The notes under the pieces are model-generated. The model saw only the letters and a list, made by a program, of their open reading frames with translations. It ran no database searches and was not told the DNA's origin. A stretch of 64,000 bases of DNA from Bog-159 sp035499555 (GTDB taxonomy: Bacteria; Acidobacteriota; Terriglobia; Bryobacterales; Bryobacteraceae), in assembly GCA_035499555.1 (NCBI GenBank), contig DATJYO010000037.1, forward strand, positions 1 to 64,000, read 5' to 3'. The translations under genes and the position numbers were made by a program. Positions 18,534 to 26,305 of this stretch are shown here, piece by piece. Each line of letters begins with the position of its first letter. Within the stretch, counting starts at the first letter, position 1.

Positions 18534-19754
18534 TTAGATTCCGTTCAAAGCCGCCGGCGGAGGCGGTTCAAAGAAAACTACCGTGATCACGAAGTACCTG
18601 GGAGACACCTCGACTTCCCAGGCGCGCACCGGCAAGATGTAATCCCGCAGAGCGAGCTGCGGCGCGGGCAGCACCGGTCCCGCGCGCCGGGCTAACAGGC
18701 GCGGCCGGACCGCCGCTTTGGCGCGCGGCAGCAGCGAAATCGGGGGAACCGCCGGCCCCGCCGGCAGCGCCACCGCCATCGTTGCGAGCGGGAACTGCTG
18801 TACACCCACCAGCGGCGTGGTCCTGGCCGCCACCAGGAGCGCCGCGCTGGCCAGCGCGCCCGCCGCGATCCAACCCGAGCGGGCGAAACGCGGCGCGCCA
18901 TTCCGATCCGGCCGCAGCAGAGCTTCCACGCGCGTGGTGATCTGCCGCCGTTTGCCCGACGTGGCGCCGGGCGCCATTTCGGGCGCGCGGCTCAGCCGCG
19001 CGTGAGGCCGGCGCATCAACTCGTGCAAGTGCGTCAGGCAGGCCGCATAAGGACGCGCTTCCCCGGTGCTCGAAACCACCCAGTCGTCGCAAGCCATTTC
19101 CCGCTCCATCGCCAGGCGCCGCCCGATCCAGTGCGACGCTGGATTGAAGAAGAACACGGCGCGCACGACTTCCTGCAACAACTGGGTCCAGTCATCCCAA
19201 CGCCGCAGATGTGCCATCTCGTGACACAGCACCTGTTCGAATTCCTGCGGCTGCAGTTCCGCGATCCAGCGCTGCGGAAAAATGATTGCCCGGTGCAGGA
19301 ATCCGGCCGCCATGGGCGCCCGGACTTCCGGCGAAACCAACACCCGGATGCTGTCGCGCCTGCCGAACAGAGCGGCGCGGCTCTTAAGGCCATGAATATA
19401 CAGGAGACTCCAGGCGACGCGTCCCAGCAGAATAGCGGCGATCGCCAGCCACGCCAGAGCGGCGTAGATCGGCCACACGACCGTGGAAGGCACAGTCAGC
19501 GGCGGAACGGCGCCGGGGACGGCAAGCGGCATCGAAGGGGCCGCGGGACGGGGAATCAGCAGCATTAATGAAGTCGCCACGACCAGTACCAGGGCGATCA
19601 GCCAAATGGCGTGCCGGGTCGCGGCACTCGGCCGCGGCAGCAGGCGCACGACGCCGGCCGCCAGGACCAGGATAAGCAGTCCCAGCCACAGGCTGTTCAG
19701 CGCCGTGGAAATGGCCGCGGCCGAGATGAAACCAGCGACTTCGAACCCGCTCAT
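18534..19754 (-). CDS. M56-family membrane metallopeptidase (BlaR1/MecR1-like, no sensor domain)
   Basis: The 406-residue protein has at least three N-terminal helices (residues 22-38, 48-67, 95-115), then the zinc peptidase motif HEMAH (His178, Glu179, His182) with EREMACDDW downstream. In BlaR1/MecR1 this domain cleaves the paired BlaI/MecI repressor after signal binding. The usual C-terminal penicillin-binding sensor domain of about 250 residues is missing: after the peptidase region only a short helix and a proline/alanine-rich tail remain. The signal is therefore unlikely to be a beta-lactam bound in the classical way. The start overlaps the BlaI stop by four bases (ATGA). Confidence 0.9.
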   Translation of the reverse strand: MSGFEVAGFISAAAISTALNSLWLGLLILVLAAGVVRLLPRPSAATRHAIWLIALVLVVATSLMLLIPRPAAPSMPLAVPGAVPPLTVPSTVVWPIYAALAWLAIAAILLGRVAWSLLYIHGLKSRAALFGRRDSIRVLVSPEVRAPMAAGFLHRAIIFPQRWIAELQPQEFEQVLCHEMAHLRRWDDWTQLLQEVVRAVFFFNPASHWIGRRLAMEREMACDDWVVSSTGEARPYAACLTHLHELMRRPHARLSRAPEMAPGATSGKRRQITTRVEALLRPDRNGAPRFARSGWIAAGALASAALLVAARTTPLVGVQQFPLATMAVALPAGPAVPPISLLPRAKAAVRPRLLARRAGPVLPAPQLALRDYILPVRAWEVEVSPRYFVITVVFFEPPPPAALNGI

Positions 19755-20137
19755 TGCGCGCCCCCTCCTTCCCCGGCGATCAGCCGCTTCAGGCGGCCGA
19801 TCTCCTCTTCATCCAGCATTTCGTCTTCCAGAACGTTTAGAATGAGTAACTCCGGCGAATCCTGAAAAAACCGCTTCATCAGATTGCGGACCGCCTTGCG
19901 GCTGGCTTCGCCGCGTTGGACTACAGGATGATAGACGAATGCCCGGCCTTCTTTGGTATGGCGAACATATCCCTTTCGTTCCAGTATGCGCAGCGTGGTG
20001 AGGACGGTATTATAGGCCACTTCCGAATTGGAGAGCCGCCCCACTACGTCGGTGACTGCGGCTGATCCCTTCTCCCAGAGAACTTCCATAATGGGGAGTT
20101 CCGCTTCGGTCAGCGTGGGTGATTGTCTGCGTGCCAT
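19751..20137 (-). CDS. BlaI/MecI/CopY-family transcriptional repressor
   Basis: The 128-residue protein is a Penicillinase_R-type winged-helix repressor: LTEAELPIMEVLWEKGSA at the N-terminus, the recognition region SEVAYNTVLTTLRILERKGYV (about residues 42-62) and a C-terminal dimerisation helix. I start at the ATG at 20137 (MARRQSPTL), which leaves the operator and promoter just upstream outside the gene. It forms a pair with the M56 protease that presumably inactivates it. It probably represses its own operon and perhaps htrA behind it. Confidence 0.93.
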   Translation of the reverse strand: MARRQSPTLTEAELPIMEVLWEKGSAAVTDVVGRLSNSEVAYNTVLTTLRILERKGYVRHTKEGRAFVYHPVVQRGEASRKAVRNLMKRFFQDSPELLILNVLEDEMLDEEEIGRLKRLIAGEGGGAQ

Positions 20138-20146
20138 CGGCGATTC

Positions 20147-20162
20147 TCTTAATGAATTAAGA
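20147..20162. promoter_or_regulatory. Probable operator of the blaI-M56 operon
   Basis: A perfect inverted repeat, TCTTAAT-GA-ATTAAGA, lies 10 bp upstream of the BlaI start and just downstream of the predicted transcription start. It differs from the TACAnnTGTA core of staphylococcal MecI/BlaI sites, but the position and perfect symmetry fit an autoregulatory operator. Confidence 0.55.
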
Positions 20163-20176
20163 ATTGCTCTACTTCC

Positions 20177-20206
20177 GTTGTACTCCAAACCGGCTGAAGC
20201 TGTCAA
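20177..20206 (-). promoter_or_regulatory. Probable promoter of the blaI-M56 operon
   Basis: On the minus strand a consensus -35 box TTGACA (20206-20201) is followed after 18 bases by TACAAC (20182-20177), a moderate -10 box. The start would fall near 20170, upstream of the inverted repeat at 20147-20162. Confidence 0.55.
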
Positions 20207-20302
20207 CTAATTTTTTAAGATTTGAGCTCCGGACGCCTTTCGGGCCGGGGAGCCGTCTCTACTCCCCAAGGGAACCGTATTGCTGTAAACTGGAGGATAC
20301 TA

Positions 20303-20941
20303 ATGCGCAAATACATCAGTGTGCCCGCCTTGCTGGCCCTGACGTTCTGCGGAGCCGTGGCCCAGCAGCCCGCCACAGAACAGCAACCACCGGCATCTCA
20401 GACCGCTTCGGACGCCGGCGGAAAGTCCGAAGAAGCCAAACCGGCAGGTCCGGGGGCCCCGGTCGATCCCAAAGCGTATGTGATCGGCGCGGAGGATGTG
20501 CTTTCGATCCGGGTTTGGCGCGAGCCTGAAAACTCCGGACAATTTGTGGTGCGCCCGGACGGCAAGATCTCCGTCCCGCTGATCGGCGAAATTCAGGCCG
20601 CGGGCCTGACGCCGGAAAAACTAAGCGAGAGTATCGCCGCGGGTTTGCAGAAAGTGATGGTGCACCCGGAAGTCACGGTCGGCGTGGAGAGGGTCAACAG
20701 CAAAAAATACTACATCCAGGGCGAAGTCAATAAACCCGGAGCGTATCCCTTAGTGATTCCCACCACGATTTTGGAAGCGCTGGTCAATGCCGGCGGCTTT
20801 CGAGAGTTCGCCAACACCAAGAAAATCGTTATTCTGCGCGGCTCCGAGCGCCTGAAGTTCAATTATCACGACGTGACCAAGGGCAAGAATATGGCGCAGA
20901 ATGTCCTGGTGCAGCCCGGTGATCAGATCATCGTGCCCTGA
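20303..20941 (+). CDS. Polysaccharide export protein, Wza type
   Basis: The 212-residue protein has a signal peptide (about residues 1-21), a Gln/Pro/Ala-rich linker, a polysaccharide export domain (YVIGAEDVLSIRVWREPENSG, VRPDGKISVPLIGEIQAAG, about residues 55-140) and one SLBB domain (KYYIQGEVNKPGAYPL, about 145-205). It is much shorter than E. coli Wza (about 380 residues), lacks the C-terminal outer-membrane helix and has no clear lipobox, so it is probably a periplasmic ring component. The ATG has GGAGG six bases upstream. The next two genes encode the co-polymerase and tyrosine kinase of the same export machinery. Confidence 0.9.
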   Translation: MRKYISVPALLALTFCGAVAQQPATEQQPPASQTASDAGGKSEEAKPAGPGAPVDPKAYVIGAEDVLSIRVWREPENSGQFVVRPDGKISVPLIGEIQAAGLTPEKLSESIAAGLQKVMVHPEVTVGVERVNSKKYYIQGEVNKPGAYPLVIPTTILEALVNAGGFREFANTKKIVILRGSERLKFNYHDVTKGKNMAQNVLVQPGDQIIVP

Positions 20942-20989
20942 GTTGCTACGTAAATTATTCCGCGTTATCGCCGATCTAGGAAGTGATTT

Positions 20990-22657
20990 ATGGTACCCCA
21001 GCAAGGATATGTGAGTGTTTCCCGGCGCCCGCCGGATGTCGAAGACTATATCGATATTCTGCGGCGCTATCGCTCCTGGATTATCGGCCCGACTTTTGCC
21101 GGGCTGGTGATCGCCGTGGTGGTGGCGTTCCTATGGCCGGACACCTTCGTATCCCGGGCGGTGATGCGCATCACGCCGCAACAAATCTCCGAGCGGCTGG
21201 TACCCAGCAACATCAGCACCCAGATGACGGAACGCCTGCTGGCGATGCAACAGCAGATCGAGAGCCGCACGTCGCTGCAGGAGCTGATCCAGCGGCCGTC
21301 GCTGAATCTCTATCCCAAGGAGCGGCAGCGCAAACCGATGGAGGACGTGATCGAGCAGATGCGCAAAGACATTTCCATCTCGCTGCTCGATTCCGCCGTG
21401 CCGCAGCCCCAGCAACGCTTCGCATCGGCATTCGCCATCAGCTTTCGATACCCCGACCGTTATAAAGCGCAGGCGGTGGTGCGGGAGCTGGTCTCCAAGT
21501 TCACCGAGGAGACCAACAACCAGCTCCGGCAACAGGCGAATACCACCACGCAGTTCCTGAGCGACCAGTTGAAGATCGCCAAGGACAACATCGATCGTCT
21601 GGACGCCGAGATCGCCAAGTTCAAAGTGGAGAATGCCGGGAAACTGCCGGAGCAGTTGCAGGCCAATATCCAGGCCGTCAATAACCTCGAAATCGAACTG
21701 CAGTCCGTCAACGAGAGCATCAACCGGGATGCGCAGGAAAAGATGATGCTCGAAACCAACATCCAGAACCTGCAACACCAGGCTAACTTCATGGGTGAGA
21801 ACCTGGAGCAGGCCGCCAACCGGGAGCAGGTGAAGAATCAGCGGCTGATCCAGTTAAACGACCGCATCATGGAATTCGAGACGCAGCTTTCCGCGTTGCG
21901 CCAGACCTATAAGGAAGACCATCCGGATATTCGCAGCGCCGAGGCCAAGCTGTCCGTGCTGAAGAGGGAACGCACCGATCTGGAAAAGGAAGAGATGAGC
22001 GCGGCGTCTAAGGCTGCGCCGCCCAAGAAAGTGACCAATCCCCAGGTGGCCCAGTCGCTCGAGAACATCAAGCTGTCGATTGCCAGTGTACAGACGCAGA
22101 TTCAGGCCCGCAACATGGAGATGGAAGAGCGCGGCAGGCGGCAGAAGGAACTGCAAAACGAAATTGCCCAGTACCGCGCCCGCATCGAGGCCAGCCCGGT
22201 CAACGAGCAGCGCTACGCGGCCCTGCAGCGTGACTATCAACTCGCCAAAGCCAATTACGACGAGATGTCGAAGAGGAAAGAGATCTCCGAAACCTCCAGC
22301 AACCTGGAAGAGCGCAAGGCCGGCGAGAATCTGGAGACCCTGGATCCGGCATCGTTGCCCGAGCAGGCCGCCGACCCCAACCGGCTTTTGATCGCCGCCG
22401 GGGGAGTGGGCTTAGGGCTGTTCTTTGGCATCCTGATGGCGGGTGTCAAGGAGATGAAGGATACTTCCTTGAAGAACCTGAAAGACGTGCGCGCTTATAC
22501 CAACTTACCGGTTTTGAGCAGCATTCCGCTGCTGGAAAACGCGCTGCTGGTGCGCCGCAAGCGCCGCCTGTTCTGGTTGGGCTGGTCCACCGCTATCATA
22601 GTGGGTACCATCGCGATGAGCAGTTCCATGTATTACTACTATTTCGGAAAGAGCTGA
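20990..22657 (+). CDS. Wzz/GNVR-type polysaccharide chain-length determinant
   Basis: This 555-residue inner-membrane protein has a first membrane helix at about residues 29-48 (IIGPTFAGLVIAVVVAFLW) and a long periplasmic part. The middle (about 170-440) is strongly coiled-coil (many Gln, Asn, Glu and Leu). A GNVR-like segment (SPVNEQRYAALQRDYQLAK) precedes a second helix near residue 470 and a last one near 530-548. Polysaccharide co-polymerases of this class set chain length and recruit the tyrosine autokinase; here the kinase is the separate next gene. The start is the ATG at 20990, 48 bp after the Wza-like gene. Confidence 0.9.
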   Translation: MVPQQGYVSVSRRPPDVEDYIDILRRYRSWIIGPTFAGLVIAVVVAFLWPDTFVSRAVMRITPQQISERLVPSNISTQMTERLLAMQQQIESRTSLQELIQRPSLNLYPKERQRKPMEDVIEQMRKDISISLLDSAVPQPQQRFASAFAISFRYPDRYKAQAVVRELVSKFTEETNNQLRQQANTTTQFLSDQLKIAKDNIDRLDAEIAKFKVENAGKLPEQLQANIQAVNNLEIELQSVNESINRDAQEKMMLETNIQNLQHQANFMGENLEQAANREQVKNQRLIQLNDRIMEFETQLSALRQTYKEDHPDIRSAEAKLSVLKRERTDLEKEEMSAASKAAPPKKVTNPQVAQSLENIKLSIASVQTQIQARNMEMEERGRRQKELQNEIAQYRARIEASPVNEQRYAALQRDYQLAKANYDEMSKRKEISETSSNLEERKAGENLETLDPASLPEQAADPNRLLIAAGGVGLGLFFGILMAGVKEMKDTSLKNLKDVRAYTNLPVLSSIPLLENALLVRRKRRLFWLGWSTAIIVGTIAMSSSMYYYYFGKS

Positions 22658-22692
22658 CCCGGCGGAGCGATCAAGGAGCGGGGGAACCTAAG

Positions 22693-23583
22693 ATGAGCCG
22701 AGTACATGACGCATTGCGCCGGGCAGAACAGGCCGGTGTATTGAACCTGCAGAACGGAGCCGTGCCGGCGGAGCCGCCCGCCGATCCGGGGCATCCGGTG
22801 CCCGTCCTGCTGCCGGACAACGGCGCGGCGCACGCGGCCGAGGAAGTTGCCCCGGCCGGCACCCAGAATGTCATCCTGCAGAACGTCATGGAAGTGCCCT
22901 TCCAGCCCGCGCCCGAATCGCACCTGCTCGACCTGCAGCGCTCCCACGAAACCCCCGCCGAGGAATTCCGCACGTTGCGTACCCGCCTGAATCACCTGCA
23001 AACCCTGCAGCCGCTGCACACCGTGGTGGTGAGCAGCCCGTCGCCCGCCGAGGGCAAGACTTTTACGGCGGTGAACCTGGCGCTGGCCGAGTCGCACCTG
23101 ACCGAAAACCTGGTTCTGCTGGGCGACTTCGATCTGCGCCGGCCGCTGATCCACAACCTCTTCCAGGTGGAGCGGGCCCCGGGATTGACCGACTATCTGA
23201 TGGGCAATGTTCCGCTTTCGACGGCCTTGCGCAAAGTCACGAACATGAATCTGTACGTGATGCCCGCCGGATCGCCGGTCAAGAATCCGCTGGAACTCCT
23301 CAACACGCGCCAGGCTAAGACCCTGTTCGAGGAACTGCCCAAGGTGTTCAACTGGGCCATCTTCGATACCCCGCCGCTGCTGTTCTCGGCGGATGCCAAC
23401 CTGCTCTCCACGCTCGCCGACGGCACGATTCTGGTGGTCAAGATCGGCGCCACTACGTTCGACAACGTCACGCGCGCCATGCAGTCGCTGTGTGAGAACA
23501 ACGTGCTCGGTATCGTGGCCAACGGCGCGCGCGCTTCGGAACTCTACAGCAAATACACTTATTACTACTCGAAATCCGAGTAG
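22693..23583 (+). CDS. CpsD/CapB-family tyrosine autokinase
   Basis: The 296-residue protein begins MSRVHDALRRAEQ, the usual start of stand-alone bacterial tyrosine kinases in this phylum. A disordered proline/alanine linker is followed by the ATPase domain: Walker A SPSPAEGKT (residues 115-123), Walker A' GDFDLRRP (144-151) and Walker B FDTPP near residue 223. The C-terminus ends in a tyrosine cluster (YSKYTYYYSKSE), the autophosphorylation site in this family. It works with the Wzz-like protein to control exopolysaccharide assembly. Confidence 0.92.
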   Translation: MSRVHDALRRAEQAGVLNLQNGAVPAEPPADPGHPVPVLLPDNGAAHAAEEVAPAGTQNVILQNVMEVPFQPAPESHLLDLQRSHETPAEEFRTLRTRLNHLQTLQPLHTVVVSSPSPAEGKTFTAVNLALAESHLTENLVLLGDFDLRRPLIHNLFQVERAPGLTDYLMGNVPLSTALRKVTNMNLYVMPAGSPVKNPLELLNTRQAKTLFEELPKVFNWAIFDTPPLLFSADANLLSTLADGTILVVKIGATTFDNVTRAMQSLCENNVLGIVANGARASELYSKYTYYYSKSE

Positions 23584-23613
23584 CCGTTCCGGCTCGATCA
23601 GCGCGCTCAGCCG

Positions 23614-23997
23614 TCAGCCCCCGGTGGATCCGGATTTGGCCGGCGCAGCCGCTTGTCCCGTAGGCCGGGCAATGTCTACTCCGCCTTTGAAGTAGGCACC
23701 GTCCTCGATGATGATACGCGCGGTCTTGATGTTCCCGGTCAGCGTGGCGTCCTTGCGAATCTCGACTCGATCCAGAGCATTTACATCGCCTTCCACCGCG
23801 CCGTGAATCTCCACCGCGGCGGCTTTGATGGCGCCGGTCTTGACGGTCCCGTGCGGCCCTACGGTGAGCTTGTGCGCCGGCAGTTCGATCTTGCCTTCGA
23901 GCGTTCCATCTACGTATAAGTCTTCGTTGCTGAAGACTTCGCCTTTGATAGTTACCGCTTTCCCGATGATGGCAGTTTCGTTAGAAGTTTGAGCCAA
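23614..23997 (-). CDS. Bactofilin (polymer-forming cytoskeletal protein)
   Basis: A 127-residue protein with the bactofilin (DUF583) beta-helical core at about residues 10-112, seen as repeated short strands (TIKGEVFSNEDLYVDGTLEG, VKTGAIKAAAVEIHGAVEG, TGNIKTARIIIEDGAYFKG), flanked by short disordered ends. Bactofilins polymerise without nucleotide and scaffold envelope or polysaccharide enzymes. The start is TTG: AGGAGAG lies five bases upstream and no ATG is near. It converges on the CpsD-like kinase gene with 30 bp between stops, which fits a role near the envelope but does not prove it. Confidence 0.92.
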   Translation of the reverse strand: MAQTSNETAIIGKAVTIKGEVFSNEDLYVDGTLEGKIELPAHKLTVGPHGTVKTGAIKAAAVEIHGAVEGDVNALDRVEIRKDATLTGNIKTARIIIEDGAYFKGGVDIARPTGQAAAPAKSGSTGG

Positions 23998-24154
23998 GGT
24001 GTCTCTCCTGTCCAGTTTTTGCGAAGCTGGCGCAGCAGCAGCCTTGGACCAGTGTACACGACCGGCGGCCGTTGCGCCGGAACGCTGCCGCGGCGCGACA
24101 ATGGTGGTTCGAAAGGAATCGCGGATTCAGAGCATATCGTTCTGATGGAGATCT

Positions 24155-24475
24155 ATGTTTAGAAAAATCAGCATCCTGACGGCTGGACTGGGAATCCTGT
24201 CCGCGCAGAGCGTGCCGGCCCCGTGGAGGCTGGCGCCGCCTGCGCCTGCCGTCCGCGCCAGGGCTGGAAACGCCCTGCGTGAGTTGTTTCGGCTGCGTAA
24301 CCCGCCGGACCAGCCGGCCGTCTGTTCCATTCCGCTCCTCACGGTGCCCATCCCCAAAAACATCGATCCGATGCCGCAGCTAGCGCCGCCGGCCAAGCCG
24401 GAACGTTCCGATACTATGGATCGCATGCCGATGGTCAAGCTGCCCGCCCCGCCCTGCCAGGAGGAGAAGCGCTGA
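24155..24475 (+). CDS. Small exported proline-rich protein, function unknown
   Basis: The 106-residue protein has a short signal peptide (MFRKISILTAGLGILSAQS) and a mature part rich in Pro, Ala and Arg, with two cysteines (CSIPLL and PPCQEEKR). I recognise no family. The ATG is preceded by a GGAG-type site. Its last codons contain the AGGAGGAG ribosome site of rsmI, and its stop overlaps the proposed rsmI start, so the two genes are translationally coupled. Its role relative to rRNA methylation is unclear. Confidence 0.7.
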   Translation: MFRKISILTAGLGILSAQSVPAPWRLAPPAPAVRARAGNALRELFRLRNPPDQPAVCSIPLLTVPIPKNIDPMPQLAPPAKPERSDTMDRMPMVKLPAPPCQEEKR

Positions 24476-25314
24476 GCGGCACGCTCTACCTGGTGGCGAC
24501 GCCGATCGGCAACCTGGAAGATATCACCTTCCGCGCGGTGCGTGTGCTCCGGGAGGTGGACCTGATCGCCTGCGAGGACACGCGCCACACCCGCCGGCTG
24601 CTGGATCATTTCGCGATCGACAAGCCGGTGGTCAGCTATCACGAGCACAACGAACGGGAACGCAGCCGCGAACTGGCGGCCCGGATGCTGGCGGGCGGCA
24701 CCGTGGCATTGGTGTCGGATGCCGGTACGCCGCTGGTTTCCGACCCGGGCTATCGGCTGGTGCGCGCCGCCATCGACAATGATATTCCCGTGGAGGCCGT
24801 ACCCGGTCCCTCGGCGCTGCTGGCCGCGCTAGCGGTCTCCGGGCTGCCGACCGACAGCTTTCACTTCGGCGGATTTCTGCCGTCCAAGTCCGGGCCGCGG
24901 CGGCGCGTGCTGGAAGCCGTCAAAGCGGCGCCGGCGACAGTCATTTTCTACGAAGCGCCCCACCGCGTGGTCGAAACCCTGGCGGAGATCGCGCGGGTCC
25001 TGGGCGGCCGGCCGGTGGTGCTGGCGCGCGAACTGACCAAGGCCCACGAGGAAGTCCTGCGCGGAACGGCGGACCAGATTCGCGCCATCCTGGCGGCGCG
25101 CGAAACGGTGAAAGGCGAAATCACCCTGTTAATCGGGAAAGGTTCCGCGGTCGAGACAGACGACACGCCTCTGGCCGACGCCGTGGAAGCCTGCGTGACG
25201 CAAGGCATGCAGCGTATGGAAGCCATCAAGGCCGTCGCCCATCGCAGAGGTTTGTCGAAACGCGAGGTGTACCGCCGGTTGGAGGAGACCAAGGGTCCGG
25301 ACGGGCACCGCTGA
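24472..25314 (+). CDS. rsmI: 16S rRNA (cytidine-1402-2'-O)-methyltransferase RsmI
   Basis: The enzyme 2'-O-methylates C1402 in the ribosomal P site using S-adenosylmethionine. VATPIGNLEDITFRA, CEDTRHTRRLL, the SDAGTPLVSDPGYRLV loop and PGPSALLAALAVSG are all RsmI/tetrapyrrole-methylase motifs; the C-terminal HRRGLSKREVYR helix-turn-helix is also present. I place the start at CTG 24472, giving SGTLYLVATPIG, the normal RsmI N-terminus, because AGGAGGAG lies five bases upstream. The first ATG/GTG/TTG in frame is the GTG at 24493, which would remove the first beta strand and has no ribosome site. The total is 280 residues with the CTG start. Confidence 0.93.
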   Translation: MSGTLYLVATPIGNLEDITFRAVRVLREVDLIACEDTRHTRRLLDHFAIDKPVVSYHEHNERERSRELAARMLAGGTVALVSDAGTPLVSDPGYRLVRAAIDNDIPVEAVPGPSALLAALAVSGLPTDSFHFGGFLPSKSGPRRRVLEAVKAAPATVIFYEAPHRVVETLAEIARVLGGRPVVLARELTKAHEEVLRGTADQIRAILAARETVKGEITLLIGKGSAVETDDTPLADAVEACVTQGMQRMEAIKAVAHRRGLSKREVYRRLEETKGPDGHR

Positions 25315-25455
25315 ACGGCCGCATCCGCCGCCTGTGCCGCGGCGGATACTCTGTGCCATCCAGTGGACGTACGCACCGCCATCCACAAACAACCGTCGAT
25401 TCGTGTGCAACCTTCCGTACCCCGGTTCACGTCTGAAATGGTTTAGGACAAAACC

Positions 25456-26259
25456 ATGACTCCGACTCCGGGCCTGACACGCCGTCGCGCACTTTGGTTG
25501 GCTACCGGCGCCGCCGTGCAGCCGTGGCTTCGGCTTTACGCCGGCAGCTCCGACTTCTGGAACAAGAAGGAACCTGCAGAATGGTCTTCCGACGAGATCG
25601 ATAAGCTCTTGACCAAGTCTCCCTGGTCGCGGGAGGTGACCGTATCGTCCGCCGCCGCCAGCCGCGGCTACGGCGGCGGCACGGGCGATCCCGGCATCGG
25701 CGGCGGGTCTCCCGGTGGGGGCTATCCCGGCGCGGGCGGCGGTTATCCGGGCGGCGGTATGGGAGGCCCGCGCGGTATGGGTTATCCCGGCGGACGGCGC
25801 GGCGGACAGATGCCCGTAATGTACACGGCCACCGTGCGATGGGAGAGCGCCAAGCCGGTTCTGGAAGCCTTGAAGAATCCTCTGCCGGCGGATCTGAAAA
25901 ACGATTACGTGATCAGCGTGAGCGGTGTGCCGGTGTTGGCCTTCGGCCGCCAGCGCTCCGACGATGGCGACACGGATACCCGGGTATCCAGAGGCTTAAG
26001 CGACGAGGTTCTGGACCGCATTAAAAACCTGACTTATCTGGAGCCCAAGGGAAAGAGCCCGGCGCAGCCCCGCGTGGTCGAAAAAGGAGGCATCAGCAGT
26101 TCCGGCATGCCCGTGCTGCTCTATGGGTTTCCGCGCGACGTAGTCGCGCTGGCGGTGGAAGACCGGGAAGTCACTTTCACCAGCCAATTGGGACGCCTGG
26201 AGGTCAAAACCAGATTTAACCTGAAGGACATGATGTATCATAAAGAACTGGCGCTTTAG
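25456..26259 (+). CDS. Exported glycine-rich protein, function unknown
   Basis: This 267-residue protein starts with a twin-arginine-like signal (TRRRALWLATGAA). Next comes the segment DFWNKKEPAEWSSDEIDKLLTKSPW (about residues 33-57), which recurs in exported acidobacterial proteins. A long Gly/Pro/Tyr-rich linker spans residues 68-118. The C-terminal half (about 120-267) looks folded, with beta-strand patterns (MPVMYTATVRWESAKPVLEAL, VISVSGVPVLAFG). No enzymatic motif is visible. The ATG follows the 140-bp gap after rsmI. The next gene, an outer-membrane-type protein, lies 46 bp downstream on the same strand. Confidence 0.75.
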   Translation: MTPTPGLTRRRALWLATGAAVQPWLRLYAGSSDFWNKKEPAEWSSDEIDKLLTKSPWSREVTVSSAAASRGYGGGTGDPGIGGGSPGGGYPGAGGGYPGGGMGGPRGMGYPGGRRGGQMPVMYTATVRWESAKPVLEALKNPLPADLKNDYVISVSGVPVLAFGRQRSDDGDTDTRVSRGLSDEVLDRIKNLTYLEPKGKSPAQPRVVEKGGISSSGMPVLLYGFPRDVVALAVEDREVTFTSQLGRLEVKTRFNLKDMMYHKELAL

Positions 26260-26305
26260 CGCGCCGGAACCCGCCGTACCCTGTAATTTTCGGAGCTTAT
26301 ATTCG

